Positions 27,029-35,630 of a DNA stretch of 64,000 nt are shown here, one piece after another. Both the position numbers and the translations under genes were made by a program. A model generated the notes under the pieces. It ran no database searches. It saw nothing but the letters and a program-made list of their open reading frames with translations, and was not told the DNA's origin. Location of the stretch: the NCBI RefSeq assembly GCF_009797935.1, contig NZ_VOLC01000012.1, forward strand, positions 176,698 to 240,697. Reading direction: 5' to 3'. This stretch comes from Lunatibacter salilacus. GTDB lineage: Bacteria; Bacteroidota; Bacteroidia; Cytophagales; Cyclobacteriaceae. Each line of letters begins with the position of its first letter. Within the stretch, counting starts at the first letter, position 1.

Positions 27029-27664
27029 ATGTCACTACGATTAGGAGATATTGCCCCAGACTTTACCGCAGAAACTACGGTGGGTACCATTACATTTCAT
27101 GAATATTTGGGAGACAGCTGGGGGATATTGTTTTCCCATCCGGCAGATTATACTCCAGTTTGTACAACCGAACTTGGAGCGGCCGCTAAGTTAAAAGCAG
27201 AGTTTGACAAAAGAAATGTCAAAATGATTGCGTTGAGCGTTGACGGTATAGAGAGCCATCATTCTTGGATAAAGGATATCAACGAAACACAGCATACGGA
27301 AGTGAACTTCCCTATCATTGCGGATGAGGATAGAAAAGTTGCCGAACTGTACGACATGATCCATCCCAATGCGAATGAAAATTTCACCGTACGTTCCGTT
27401 TTCATCATTGGCAATGACAAAAAAGTCAAATTAATCATTACCTATCCAGCAAGTACCGGAAGGAATTTCGATGAACTACTTCGGGTTATTGATTCTTTGC
27501 AGCTAACGGCAAACTACTCAGTGGCCACACCGGCCAATTGGAAAAATGGAGAAGATGTAGTTATCGCTCCAGCAATAAAAAACGAAGACATTCCAAAAAA
27601 ATTCCCCAAAGGGCATAAGGAAATAAAGCCCTATTTGAGGACTACCCCTCAACCAAATCTGTAA
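27029..27664 (+). CDS. 1-Cys peroxiredoxin (Prx6 type)
   Basis: The thiol peroxidase reduces H2O2 and organic peroxides. The 211-residue protein carries the active site SHPADYTPVCTTELG with peroxidatic Cys45, the only cysteine in the protein, so it is 1-Cys. The long C-terminal domain (PANWKNGEDVVIAP, about 170-185) is typical of Prx6. The start at 27029 is clear. A strong terminator follows directly and the gene is alone, with an AT-rich upstream region. Confidence 0.94.
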   Translation: MSLRLGDIAPDFTAETTVGTITFHEYLGDSWGILFSHPADYTPVCTTELGAAAKLKAEFDKRNVKMIALSVDGIESHHSWIKDINETQHTEVNFPIIADEDRKVAELYDMIHPNANENFTVRSVFIIGNDKKVKLIITYPASTGRNFDELLRVIDSLQLTANYSVATPANWKNGEDVVIAPAIKNEDIPKKFPKGHKEIKPYLRTTPQPNL

Positions 27665-27670
27665 AAGGAA

Positions 27671-27700
27671 AAAAAGCGGTTCAAAACCGCTTTTTTTTTT
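27671..27700 (+). terminator. Rho-independent terminator after the peroxiredoxin gene
   Basis: AAAAAGCGGTT (27671-27681), loop CAA, then AACCGC and a run of ten or more T. The stem can extend through A:T pairs. Confidence 0.88.
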
Positions 27701-27806
27701 CTCATAAAGCGAATAAAATAATTTGTTCTTAGTTGATGTATATGTTTTTATTTAAATTTACCCGATAAGCCTTAATAAATCCCTTTTATAAATTTAAATG
27801 TAATCT

Positions 27807-28892
27807 ATGGAGCAGTTGGTACGTACCGTGGTGACCGGTTCGGGAAGTTATATTCCTGAAAAAGTAGTTAAAAATGACGATTTTTTAACAAAAGAGTTTT
27901 TCGACAGTTCTGGAGTGAGGTTGGCAAAACCGAATTCTGAAATCGTTAAAACACTTCAAAAGATCACAGAAATTAGCGAGAGGAGGTACATTGCGGATGA
28001 TCAGGTGACTTCAGATATGGGATATTACGCCGCGCTTGAGGCAATTCAATCCGCTAAAATTGACCCGGAAACCTTGGATTACATTATCGTAGCCCACAAT
28101 TTTGGAGACCTCCGTAAGGATAATATTAAGGTTGATATGTGTCCACCAATTGCTTCTAGGATTAAGCATAAGCTAAAAATTTCCAATCCTTACACGGTTG
28201 CTTATGATTTGCCTTTTGGCTGTCCAGGGTGGGTACAGGGTGTCATACAGGCAGACTATTATATCCGATCTGGGGATGCAAAGAGAATTCTGGTAATAGG
28301 AGCTGAAACTTTATCCCGAATATCAGATCCCCATGATATCGATTCAATGATTTTCTCTGATGGGGCAGGAGCCGTGGTGGTGGAAGCTAGAGAGAGTAAT
28401 GAAAAAGTAGGATTGATCAAACATATCACCAGGTCCGACACCTTGGAGCAGTCGCATTTTTTGGAAATGAAACCTTCCTACAATCCTGATTTTGCAGACA
28501 ATACGCTTTTTTTGAAAATGAACGGAAGAAAGTTATATGAATACGCTATAAAAACTGTCCCTCAGACGCTCAAAGATTGTCTGGATAAAGCGCAAATTCC
28601 ATTATCATCCATCAAAAAAGTTCTGATCCATCAGGCCAACGCAAAAATGGATTACAATATCCTTGAAAGGCTATTTAGCCTTTATGGTGAGAGCGACATT
28701 CCTGAGGGAATTATGCCCATGTCTATAGGATTTTTGGGAAATAATTCGGTGGCTACCGTACCTATCCTATATGATTTGATCGTGAAAGGTAAATTGGACG
28801 ACCATCATTTTCAACCGGGCGATTATCTTCTGTTTGCATCTGTCGGTGCCGGAATGAATTTAAATGCCTTTGTCTATCGGGTTCCGGATTGA
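27807..28892 (+). CDS. 3-oxoacyl-ACP synthase III family (KAS III/FabH-like)
   Basis: The 361-residue thiolase-fold condensing enzyme has catalytic Cys139 in DLPFGCPGWVQG, the His motif IHQANAKMD and Asn in GNNSVATVP. It is longer than standard FabH (about 320-330), with an extra segment near residues 30-50. It may be the housekeeping initiator or a specialised paralogue (for example aryl-polyene or flexirubin type); the neighbours give no support for a biosynthetic cluster. The gene precedes an amidohydrolase gene by 30 bp on the same strand. Confidence 0.85.
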   Translation: MEQLVRTVVTGSGSYIPEKVVKNDDFLTKEFFDSSGVRLAKPNSEIVKTLQKITEISERRYIADDQVTSDMGYYAALEAIQSAKIDPETLDYIIVAHNFGDLRKDNIKVDMCPPIASRIKHKLKISNPYTVAYDLPFGCPGWVQGVIQADYYIRSGDAKRILVIGAETLSRISDPHDIDSMIFSDGAGAVVVEARESNEKVGLIKHITRSDTLEQSHFLEMKPSYNPDFADNTLFLKMNGRKLYEYAIKTVPQTLKDCLDKAQIPLSSIKKVLIHQANAKMDYNILERLFSLYGESDIPEGIMPMSIGFLGNNSVATVPILYDLIVKGKLDDHHFQPGDYLLFASVGAGMNLNAFVYRVPD

Positions 28893-28922
28893 TAACCTAT
28901 TCATGAAAGTCAAGTAGATGAT

Positions 28923-29771
28923 ATGCATCCTTCAATGAAGATTATTGATTCCCATCAACATTTCTGGAAGTATGATCCCGAGCAATTCCCGTGGATTACA
29001 GATAGCTTGTATAAGCTAAAGCGGGATTTTTTACCATCTGAATTGAGAAAAGTTTACGCTGAAAACAAAATCGCCGGCTGTATAGCAGTGCAGGCAGCTC
29101 AAACAGTAGAAGAAACCCGGTATTTATTGGAATTGGCTGAAAATAACGAATTCATAAAGGGAGTTGTGGGATGGATTGATTTGAGGGCTGCATCATTAAA
29201 GGAGGAGCTTAGGGAGTTTGCATCTTTTGAAAAATTGAAAGGGTTCCGGCATATTTTGCAGGATGAGGCAGATCCAAATTTTATCAGTCACCCAGATTTT
29301 CAGCGGGGATTGGAAATTATATTTGAGGTTGGGTATACCTACGATATACTGGTATTTCCAAACCAATTGAAAGGAGCTTTGGATACGGCTAGCCGTTTTA
29401 CAAATGCCTCTTTTGTTATTGACCATTTGGCTAAACCTGATATCAAGCACCAATCAATCAGTGATTGGAAAGAACTGATGCATGAATTTAAGGATTTACC
29501 CAACGTTTACTGCAAACTGTCGGGAATGGTAACGGAAAATGATTGGAGGAACTGGAAATTGGAGGACTTTTTTCCTTATCTGGATGTAATGATGGATGTT
29601 TTTGGGCAGGACAGGCTTATGTTTGGTTCAGATTGGCCGGTATGCTTGTTAGCAGCGTCTTACGGAGAGGTAAAGGGTGTCCTTGAAGCCTACCTTGCGG
29701 ATTTTCCCGAGGAAGTACAAACTAAAATTTGGTCCGAAAATGCAATTAAGTTTTATAAAATAAAGGACTGA
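28923..29771 (+). CDS. Amidohydrolase-family lactonase (fuconolactonase-like)
   Basis: The 282-residue TIM-barrel hydrolase has the metal motif DSHQHFW (about 9-15), FVIDHLAKPD and the C-terminal MFGSDWPV, the pattern of the amidohydrolase_2 family that includes L-fuconolactonase and 2-pyrone-4,6-dicarboxylate lactonase. The next gene is a DUF718-type sugar mutarotase, 14 bp away, which supports a deoxysugar (fucose or rhamnose) role, although no other fucose genes lie nearby. Start may be the ATG at 28923 or Met5. Confidence 0.82.
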   Translation: MHPSMKIIDSHQHFWKYDPEQFPWITDSLYKLKRDFLPSELRKVYAENKIAGCIAVQAAQTVEETRYLLELAENNEFIKGVVGWIDLRAASLKEELREFASFEKLKGFRHILQDEADPNFISHPDFQRGLEIIFEVGYTYDILVFPNQLKGALDTASRFTNASFVIDHLAKPDIKHQSISDWKELMHEFKDLPNVYCKLSGMVTENDWRNWKLEDFFPYLDVMMDVFGQDRLMFGSDWPVCLLAASYGEVKGVLEAYLADFPEEVQTKIWSENAIKFYKIKD

Positions 29772-29785
29772 CATAAATCAATTTT

Positions 29786-30127
29786 ATGGAAAACCGTCGA
29801 TTTTGCTTGGCACTGGATTTGAAAGATGACAGCGAAACCATCGCAGCCTACATCCACCATCATAGACAGGTATCTTCAGAAATCGTCAAAAGTATCAAAG
29901 ATGCGGATGTAACGGTCATGGATATTTATCTGACAGGGAATCGGTTATTTATGATTATGGAAGTGGGTGATACGTTTGATTTTGACAAAAAAGCCCAAAT
30001 GGATGCAGAAAATCCAGCTGTTCAGGCATGGGAGAATTTGATGTCCAGCTTACAGCAGCCCTTGCCATGGTCTAAGCCTGGGGAAAAGTGGATTGTAATG
30101 GAGAGGATATTTAGTTTAAACGGTTGA
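29786..30127 (+). CDS. L-rhamnose/L-fucose mutarotase family (DUF718)
   Basis: The 113-residue protein has the ferredoxin-like DUF718 pattern: CLALDLKDD, YIHHHRQVSSEIVKSIKDADVTVMDIYLTGNRLF fragment with the conserved His residues, and late PLPWSKPGEKW. The family interconverts sugar anomers. It follows the lactonase gene closely and the two are probably one transcript. Whether the sugar is rhamnose or fucose cannot be read directly. Confidence 0.82.
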   Translation: MENRRFCLALDLKDDSETIAAYIHHHRQVSSEIVKSIKDADVTVMDIYLTGNRLFMIMEVGDTFDFDKKAQMDAENPAVQAWENLMSSLQQPLPWSKPGEKWIVMERIFSLNG

Positions 30128-30230
30128 TGGGTTGATAGGTTAATGAGTTATTAGGTTACTGGTTATTGGGTTATTGAATTTCAGACTGAATATTGACTCC
30201 TAGCCCTGTGATGGAGGGGATATTTTGCTT

Positions 30231-30629
30231 TAATGGGTGATAGGTTAATGAGTTATTAGGTTACTGGTTATTGGGTTAATTACGAGTTATGAATTACTAA
30301 TTACGAAAATTGGCGATGGATAAATCGGCAGTAGTCTAATGTCAACTAATTTCACAACCTATGTGAACTATACGCACTATGTGGTCTAAAAAACTAATTA
30401 CTTGGCTTGATTTGACATTTATAATTCACCTAAAAGTTGGAGGGGATATTTAGGTTGAATGGTTGATGAGTCGATAGGTTGATGAATTTTTGGTTAATGG
30501 GTATTAGGTTACTGGGTTATTGGGTTAATTACGAATCACGAACATTGACGATGGATAAATCAACAATAGTCTAATCTCCGCATAAATTTCTCAATCTATG
30601 TGAACTATATGCACTATGTGGTTAAAAAA
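30231..30629 (+). repeat. Duplicated non-coding unit (about 150 bp, two copies plus a partial)
   Basis: 30231-30393 and 30490-30629 share the order GGTTACTGG/GGGTTAATTACGA, then GACGATGGATAAATC, then AGTCTAAT, then CTATGTGAACTATA and CACTATGTGG. A partial copy of the first part (TTAGGTTACTGGTTATTGGG) lies at 30122-30175. The copies differ by scattered substitutions, so the duplication is not recent. Confidence 0.75.
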
Positions 30630-30730
30630 TTATTTCAATTCATGACGGCATATTTTATATATCCGTCTTTAATTAAGTTGGTTTTTGAGTGTTATAATTG
30701 ACTTCAGCAAATTTCAACTTAATCAAACAA

Positions 30731-30768
30731 AAAAACCAGATAGGAAATTGCTCCTATCTGGTTTTTTT
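30731..30768 (-). terminator. Terminator after pntB (bidirectional in form)
   Basis: AAAAAACCAGATAGGA and TCCTATCTGGTTTTTT form a 16-bp stem with a short loop, flanked by A and T runs on either side. It lies downstream of pntB on the minus strand. Confidence 0.85.
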
Positions 30769-30794
30769 AGATTAATTGAAATCCCTGAAAGGAT

Positions 30795-32162
30795 TTACAT
30801 ATTTTTCACTTCCGTAACTAATCCTGTCAATACTTTTTTGGCATCTCCAAAGAGCATACGGGTTTTTGGATCGAAGAAGAGCGCATTTTCGATACCTGCA
30901 TAACCTGAGGCCATTCCCCGCTTTATCACAATGACATTCGTGGCTCTATTAACCTCCAGTATAGGCATTCCGTAAATTGGGCTTGAGGGGTCATCGTTAG
31001 CTGCTGGGTTGACTACGTCATTAGCACCAATAACCATAACTACATCCGTGTTAGGGAACTTTTCGTTGATATCGTCCATTTCGATCAATTTTTCATAGGA
31101 GACGTCAGACTCAGCCAAAAGGACATTCATATGTCCGGGCATTCGTCCTGCTACGGGATGTATACCGTACAATACCTCTACGCCTTTTTCTTCCAATGCC
31201 TTTTCGAGATCATGTACGGCATGCTGAGCCTGTGCCACTGCCAAGCCGTAACCGGGAACAACCACTACACGCTTGGCATAGGAGAGAAGAATGGAAGAAT
31301 CATATAAGTTAATTTCCTTGGCAACCTGATCCCCATTATCCCCACCTACAGGACCGCCAGCAGAACCACCAAACGAAGTAAAGAGAATATTGGCTACGGA
31401 TCTATTCATCGCTTTAGCCATTAACAGCGTCAACAACAGTCCCGCAGAGCCTACCAAGATACCACCCATCAGCATTACCTTGTTGTCGTATAACAGACCG
31501 GTCGTTGCCGCAGTGACTCCGGTAAGGGCATTGAGTAAAGAGATTACCACTGGCATATCTGCACCACCAATAGGATAAACGAAAGCCAACCCATAAATTA
31601 GGGAAATAAGAACAATGACATACACAAGGGTTGGTTGCGGTTCTCCCGATTGGAGAACATATACTGATACGGCGATGGCTACTGCCAACAAAACAAAAGC
31701 CAGGATTTTGTTAATTTGTATATCCTTGATGACGCCTTCCAATTTCCCCATGGCAATCAACGAACCTGAGAACGAAATGGATCCGATGATCAAACTAGCC
31801 ATCAATACAGCCCCTTTTCCAATTTCGTCTACGGCAAGATCCCCGTATTCTACAAGACCAATCAACGCAGCGGCAGCTCCTCCCATTCCGTTGAAAAAAG
31901 AAACCAGCTGGGGCATAGCGGTCATTTTTACGGATTTGGCATAATAAAGTCCGCTGCCCGTTCCTATTGCCATTGCGATAAGAATCAAGATGATGTTATT
32001 TAATCCTGGCGTTAAAAAGGTTGCCACAATGGCAAGAAGCATTCCGGCCAATGCAATAGCATTTCCCCTTCGGGCTGAGTCAGGGTGACTCATGAGTTTG
32101 ATGCCTACAATAAACAAAACTACTGCTACTAAATAGCAAATATCTATAATTTGTAAAATCAT
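30795..32162 (-). CDS. pntB: NAD(P)(+) transhydrogenase, beta subunit
   Basis: The 455-residue protein has about nine hydrophobic segments (residues 1-260) and a soluble NADP-binding domain III with GYGLAVAQAQHAVHDL, HPVAGRMPGHMNVLLAE and GANDVVNPAA. It carries out proton-driven hydride transfer between NADH and NADP+. Length is normal. It follows the small alpha-2 subunit gene by 5 bp in a three-gene operon. Confidence 0.95.
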   Translation of the reverse strand: MILQIIDICYLVAVVLFIVGIKLMSHPDSARRGNAIALAGMLLAIVATFLTPGLNNIILILIAMAIGTGSGLYYAKSVKMTAMPQLVSFFNGMGGAAAALIGLVEYGDLAVDEIGKGAVLMASLIIGSISFSGSLIAMGKLEGVIKDIQINKILAFVLLAVAIAVSVYVLQSGEPQPTLVYVIVLISLIYGLAFVYPIGGADMPVVISLLNALTGVTAATTGLLYDNKVMLMGGILVGSAGLLLTLLMAKAMNRSVANILFTSFGGSAGGPVGGDNGDQVAKEINLYDSSILLSYAKRVVVVPGYGLAVAQAQHAVHDLEKALEEKGVEVLYGIHPVAGRMPGHMNVLLAESDVSYEKLIEMDDINEKFPNTDVVMVIGANDVVNPAANDDPSSPIYGMPILEVNRATNVIVIKRGMASGYAGIENALFFDPKTRMLFGDAKKVLTGLVTEVKNM

Positions 32163-32167
32163 GAGGT

Positions 32168-32485
32168 TTATTTTTTAGCAGGTTTTTTCTTAAACATTTC
32201 CAACATCCGGTTGGTGACTGTAAAGCCGCCTACAACGTTTAGCGTCGCAAGAAGTACGGCCAAAAATCCAAGTCCCAACGCAAGGTAATTATCCGGGGAT
32301 GTCTTGCCCAATACCAAAATTGATCCGACGATAACTACACCTGACAACGCATTTGAACCGGACATTAAGGGAGTATGAAGGACCGTGGGTACTTTTGAAA
32401 TTACCTCAATGCCTACAAAAACCGCAAGTATGAAGACATATAATGCTTCCTGATTGACTGAAATATATTGAATAATTTGTTCCAT
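32168..32485 (-). CDS. pntA2: NAD(P) transhydrogenase, alpha subunit 2 (membrane part)
   Basis: The 105-residue protein has three hydrophobic segments and the characteristic VPTVLHTPLMSGSNALSG, matching the PntA C-terminal membrane domain split off as a separate subunit, as in Rhodospirillum and many Bacteroidota. The ATG at 32483-32485 is preferred over an upstream extension that runs over pntA1. It lies 2 bp after the pntA1 stop. Confidence 0.93.
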   Translation of the reverse strand: MEQIIQYISVNQEALYVFILAVFVGIEVISKVPTVLHTPLMSGSNALSGVVIVGSILVLGKTSPDNYLALGLGFLAVLLATLNVVGGFTVTNRMLEMFKKKPAKK

Positions 32486-32487
32486 GA

Positions 32488-33600
32488 TTATTTTTTTAAG
32501 GGTGCATAGACAATTTCTCCCCCATGGGTGATACAAGTTCCCTGAATAATTGCATCTTCAAAGTTGAGGTTGAGTTTGTCACCGTTCAATAAAAGTTTAA
32601 GCAGGTTATGTACGTTTTTACTGTACATTTTTGTGGCATCCTCCGGCATTGTAGCTGGCAATGCAGAGCTTCCGATTATGGTTACTCCCTCTACCGTTAC
32701 TGTCTCATTGTCGACAGTTCCTTCGCAGTTTCCACCATTTATTGAAGCCAGATCTACTACTACCGCACCGGGTTTCATTTTCACCAACATTTCTCTTGTG
32801 ATCAGAATTGGAGCTTTCCTTCCTGGAATCAGTGCTGTTGTGATCACCACATCAGATTTGACAATGGATTTCTCCAGCATTTCGGATTGCTTTTGCTTGT
32901 ATTCTTCCGATTGCTCTACGGCATACCCGCCAGCAGCTTTATCTTCCACAGCGCCGGGTACGTCTACGAACTTTCCTCCCAAGCTTTCCACTTGTTCTTT
33001 TACGGATGCACGCGTGTCAAATGCCTCTACCACTGCTCCAAGTCTTTTTGCGGTGGCAATGGCCTGAAGACCAGCTACACCTGCACCGATAACCAAGACT
33101 TTTGCCGGTGCTATGGTCCCTGCCGCTGTCATCAGCATGGGGAAAAAGCGGGGTAGGTTTGCCGCTGCCAACAAAACTGCTTTGTAACCAGATACCGTAC
33201 TCATGCTGGAAAGCACATCCATACTTTGAGCCCTCGAAATACGGGGAATAGCATCCATGCTTAATAAAGTGAGTCCCTGAGACGCAATTTCCTTCATTAG
33301 GTCCCGCTCGACCAAGGGTTGGTACACACCGATAATGATCTTACCGTTTCCAGCTGCAATGCGGTCTTCGGAAGTGAGCGGATTAATTTGAAAAAGCATT
33401 TCGGACTGCGATATTGTCTCCGTCCGGGACGCTATCTTAGCCCCAGCCTCCGTGTACAGTTCATCGGCCAAAAAGGCAGAAAGACCTGCATCTGTTTCGA
33501 CGAGAACCTGGTTTCCAGCCCCCACGAGAGCTTTAACAGCCTCAGGGTGCATAGAAACGCGTTTTTCGGAAGTTGGTTCTTTAAGTACTCCTAAAATCAT
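32488..33600 (-). CDS. pntA1: NAD(P) transhydrogenase, alpha subunit 1 (NAD-binding)
   Basis: The 370-residue soluble domain I starts MILGVLKEPTSEKRVSMHPE, as alanine dehydrogenase/PntA N-terminal proteins do. It carries VLVIGAGVAGLQAIATAKRLGA (NAD-binding; about 165-186) and VITTALIPGRKAP. The ATG at 33598-33600 matches the family start. A longer frame to 33729 adds a non-homologous leader. It is first in the operon pntA1-pntA2-pntB. Confidence 0.94.
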   Translation of the reverse strand: MILGVLKEPTSEKRVSMHPEAVKALVGAGNQVLVETDAGLSAFLADELYTEAGAKIASRTETISQSEMLFQINPLTSEDRIAAGNGKIIIGVYQPLVERDLMKEIASQGLTLLSMDAIPRISRAQSMDVLSSMSTVSGYKAVLLAAANLPRFFPMLMTAAGTIAPAKVLVIGAGVAGLQAIATAKRLGAVVEAFDTRASVKEQVESLGGKFVDVPGAVEDKAAGGYAVEQSEEYKQKQSEMLEKSIVKSDVVITTALIPGRKAPILITREMLVKMKPGAVVVDLASINGGNCEGTVDNETVTVEGVTIIGSSALPATMPEDATKMYSKNVHNLLKLLLNGDKLNLNFEDAIIQGTCITHGGEIVYAPLKK

Positions 33601-33889
33601 ATTGGGTTGGTTATAAAGGAATGAAGAATAATATACGTCTAACGTTAAGTTTGATTTCCAAATAAAATAACGAAACCTAACCCGAACAAATCCGATCAAG
33701 TTTTCATTTTTGTACTGCAAAAAAAGCACTTTTTTATGGATAATGCAGATATACCTTTTAAAACTTTCTAAAATTGCCCGTCATGTCAACTATTTTTTAT
33801 TTTTTAAAAGAATTATAGCTAGTTTGCTTTTAAATTGTAACACCCAGGCAAGTTTAATTAATTTAGTTTCTTGCGTTACCTATCACATT

Positions 33890-34066
33890 ATGAAAAATCA
33901 ACTCTTTATATTCCTGTTTTTGATGCTGCATCAGCTACCCCTTAGGGCACAAAATGAGCAATTTGATGACAGAACATTTCCATTTGCCGATTATTGGCCG
34001 GTTTTGTTAATACCTATTTTTGGGATTGTTTGGTATAGGTGGTGGAAAGCGAGGAAAAGACGTTAG
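33890..34066 (+). CDS. Small membrane or secreted peptide, unknown function
   Basis: The 58-residue protein has a signal-peptide-like N-terminus (MKNQLFIFLFLMLHQLPLRAQ), one further hydrophobic segment (WPVLLIPIFGIVWYRWW) and a basic tail KARKRR. It could be a small inner-membrane protein with tail in the cytoplasm. An upstream ATG in the same frame gives a 118-residue version whose extra part looks random. I recognise no family. Confidence 0.5.
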   Translation: MKNQLFIFLFLMLHQLPLRAQNEQFDDRTFPFADYWPVLLIPIFGIVWYRWWKARKRR

Positions 34067-34125
34067 GAATACTGAAAATCTAAAATTAAATTTAAGGTTC
34101 ATTTATCAGTAAACCCAAAACCACT

Positions 34126-35490
34126 ATGTCATCCGGTTCATCTAGTAAAACGCTAACTTTAGGTTTGATTTTCGTTTTTTTCAGTTCTTGTGACCACCAA
34201 CAGACAGAAAATATCCGTGAAAATTATGCCGAAATATTGGAATATTCCATACAGCACGAAATGTTGAATAAATGGTATCCTTTGGCGTACGACAAAACTT
34301 ATGGGGGATATATCAGTGCGTTTGAGTATGATTTCACTCCCTCGGAGAACCAACACAAGATGATTGTTTCTCAAGCACGGCACTTGTGGACCACTTCTAA
34401 GGCAGCTATGAACTATCCCGATATTGACCATTATAGGGAAGGAGCTGACCATGGATTTCTGTTTATACGGGATAAATTTTGGGATTCAGAACATGGTGGC
34501 TTTCACACGTTGCTGGACCAGGAGGGAAATGTCATCTCATCCAATCCGGATTCAAAAACTGCCTATGGAAATGCTTTTGGAATTTACGGTTTGGCCGCAT
34601 ACTATGAAGCGAGCGGAAATGAGGAAGCCTTGGATTTGGCTCAAAAGGCCTTTTTGTGGTTGGAAGAAAACAGTTATGATGCAGAATTTGGAGGATATTT
34701 TCAAAATCTGGCTGTCGACGGTACTCCCTTGGAGCGAAATGAAGATACACCTTCCACCTCTACCATTGGATACAAAGACCAAAACAGTTCCATTCACCTG
34801 TTGGAGGCCTTTAGCGAATTATACCATGTCTGGAAGGATCCATTGCTTAAGCGACGTTTGGAAGAACTTCTCGTTTTGATTCGCGATACCATCGTTCAGC
34901 CAGAGGGATATTTGCAATTGTTTTTGTATCCGGATTGGAGGCCTGTTAGTTTTCGTGATTCCTCGGAATCAATTATCCAAATGCACCATGCCATTGATCA
35001 TGTTTCCTATGGCCACGATGTAGAGACTGCCTACTTGATGATGGAAGCGTCGGAAGTACTTGGCCTGGAAAATGACACAAAAACCTGGGAGATTGGAAAG
35101 AAGATGGTGGATCATGCCTTGGAATTTGGGTGGGATGATGAGGTGGGTGGTTTCTATGACGGGGGATATTATTTTAAGGGTGAATCAGAACCCAGAGTGG
35201 TTAAGGATACAAAAAACTGGTGGGCCCAAGCCGAAGGACTTAATACCTTGCTGATTTTCGCAGATCTTTATCCGGACGATCCATGGGATTATTTTTCCAA
35301 ATTCGAACTGCAATGGACATATATTGATCAAAATCTTATAGACCATGAACATGGGGAATGGTACTCGGGCGGCATAGATAAGCAGCCCAACTACAAAACC
35401 AGCTCTAAAGGAAACATTTGGAAGACAGCTTATCACAATTACAGATCTCTGGCCAATTGTGTGAAAAGACTTAAGGAGCCTCAAATTTAA
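34126..35490 (+). CDS. AGE-family sugar epimerase/isomerase, lipoprotein
   Basis: The 454-residue protein is an (alpha/alpha)6 barrel of the N-acylglucosamine 2-epimerase type, resembling cellobiose/mannobiose 2-epimerases: MLNKWYPLAYDKTYGGYIS, SQARHLWTTSKAA, HDVETAYLMMEA, WWAQAEGLNTLL and GEWYSGGID. Active-site His and Trp residues are conserved by position as far as I can see. Unusually for a normally cytoplasmic family, it has a lipoprotein signal ending FFSSC, which places it at the periplasmic side. It precedes two large cytochrome/propeller genes on the same strand, 140 bp away, possibly as part of one sugar-oxidising locus. Confidence 0.83.
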   Translation: MSSGSSSKTLTLGLIFVFFSSCDHQQTENIRENYAEILEYSIQHEMLNKWYPLAYDKTYGGYISAFEYDFTPSENQHKMIVSQARHLWTTSKAAMNYPDIDHYREGADHGFLFIRDKFWDSEHGGFHTLLDQEGNVISSNPDSKTAYGNAFGIYGLAAYYEASGNEEALDLAQKAFLWLEENSYDAEFGGYFQNLAVDGTPLERNEDTPSTSTIGYKDQNSSIHLLEAFSELYHVWKDPLLKRRLEELLVLIRDTIVQPEGYLQLFLYPDWRPVSFRDSSESIIQMHHAIDHVSYGHDVETAYLMMEASEVLGLENDTKTWEIGKKMVDHALEFGWDDEVGGFYDGGYYFKGESEPRVVKDTKNWWAQAEGLNTLLIFADLYPDDPWDYFSKFELQWTYIDQNLIDHEHGEWYSGGIDKQPNYKTSSKGNIWKTAYHNYRSLANCVKRLKEPQI

Positions 35491-35630
35491 AGTGATACCA
35501 ATCAAAGTACATTAAGTGACCTCAACCAAGAATGAGTGGGTTTAAAAAAAATTGTATTACCCTTATCCTTCTTTTCCTTATATTTCGAGCCTATTTTATA
35601 TTTAAAATCACATTCAAGCTACGGCTTGAA

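Larger units (their letters stand above)
30128..30794. other. Repeat-rich intergenic region
   Basis: No gene is seen over 667 bp. It holds a duplicated non-coding unit, copies of a dispersed 35-bp sequence and a terminator for the transhydrogenase operon. Confidence 0.7.

Noticed and set aside
30128..30794. CRISPR array in the repeat-rich gap
   Set aside because: The repeats are long, diverged and irregularly spaced, and no cas genes are nearby.
33710..33889. A 118-residue version of the small protein at 33890
   Set aside because: The upstream part looks like random sequence; the signal peptide begins at 33890.
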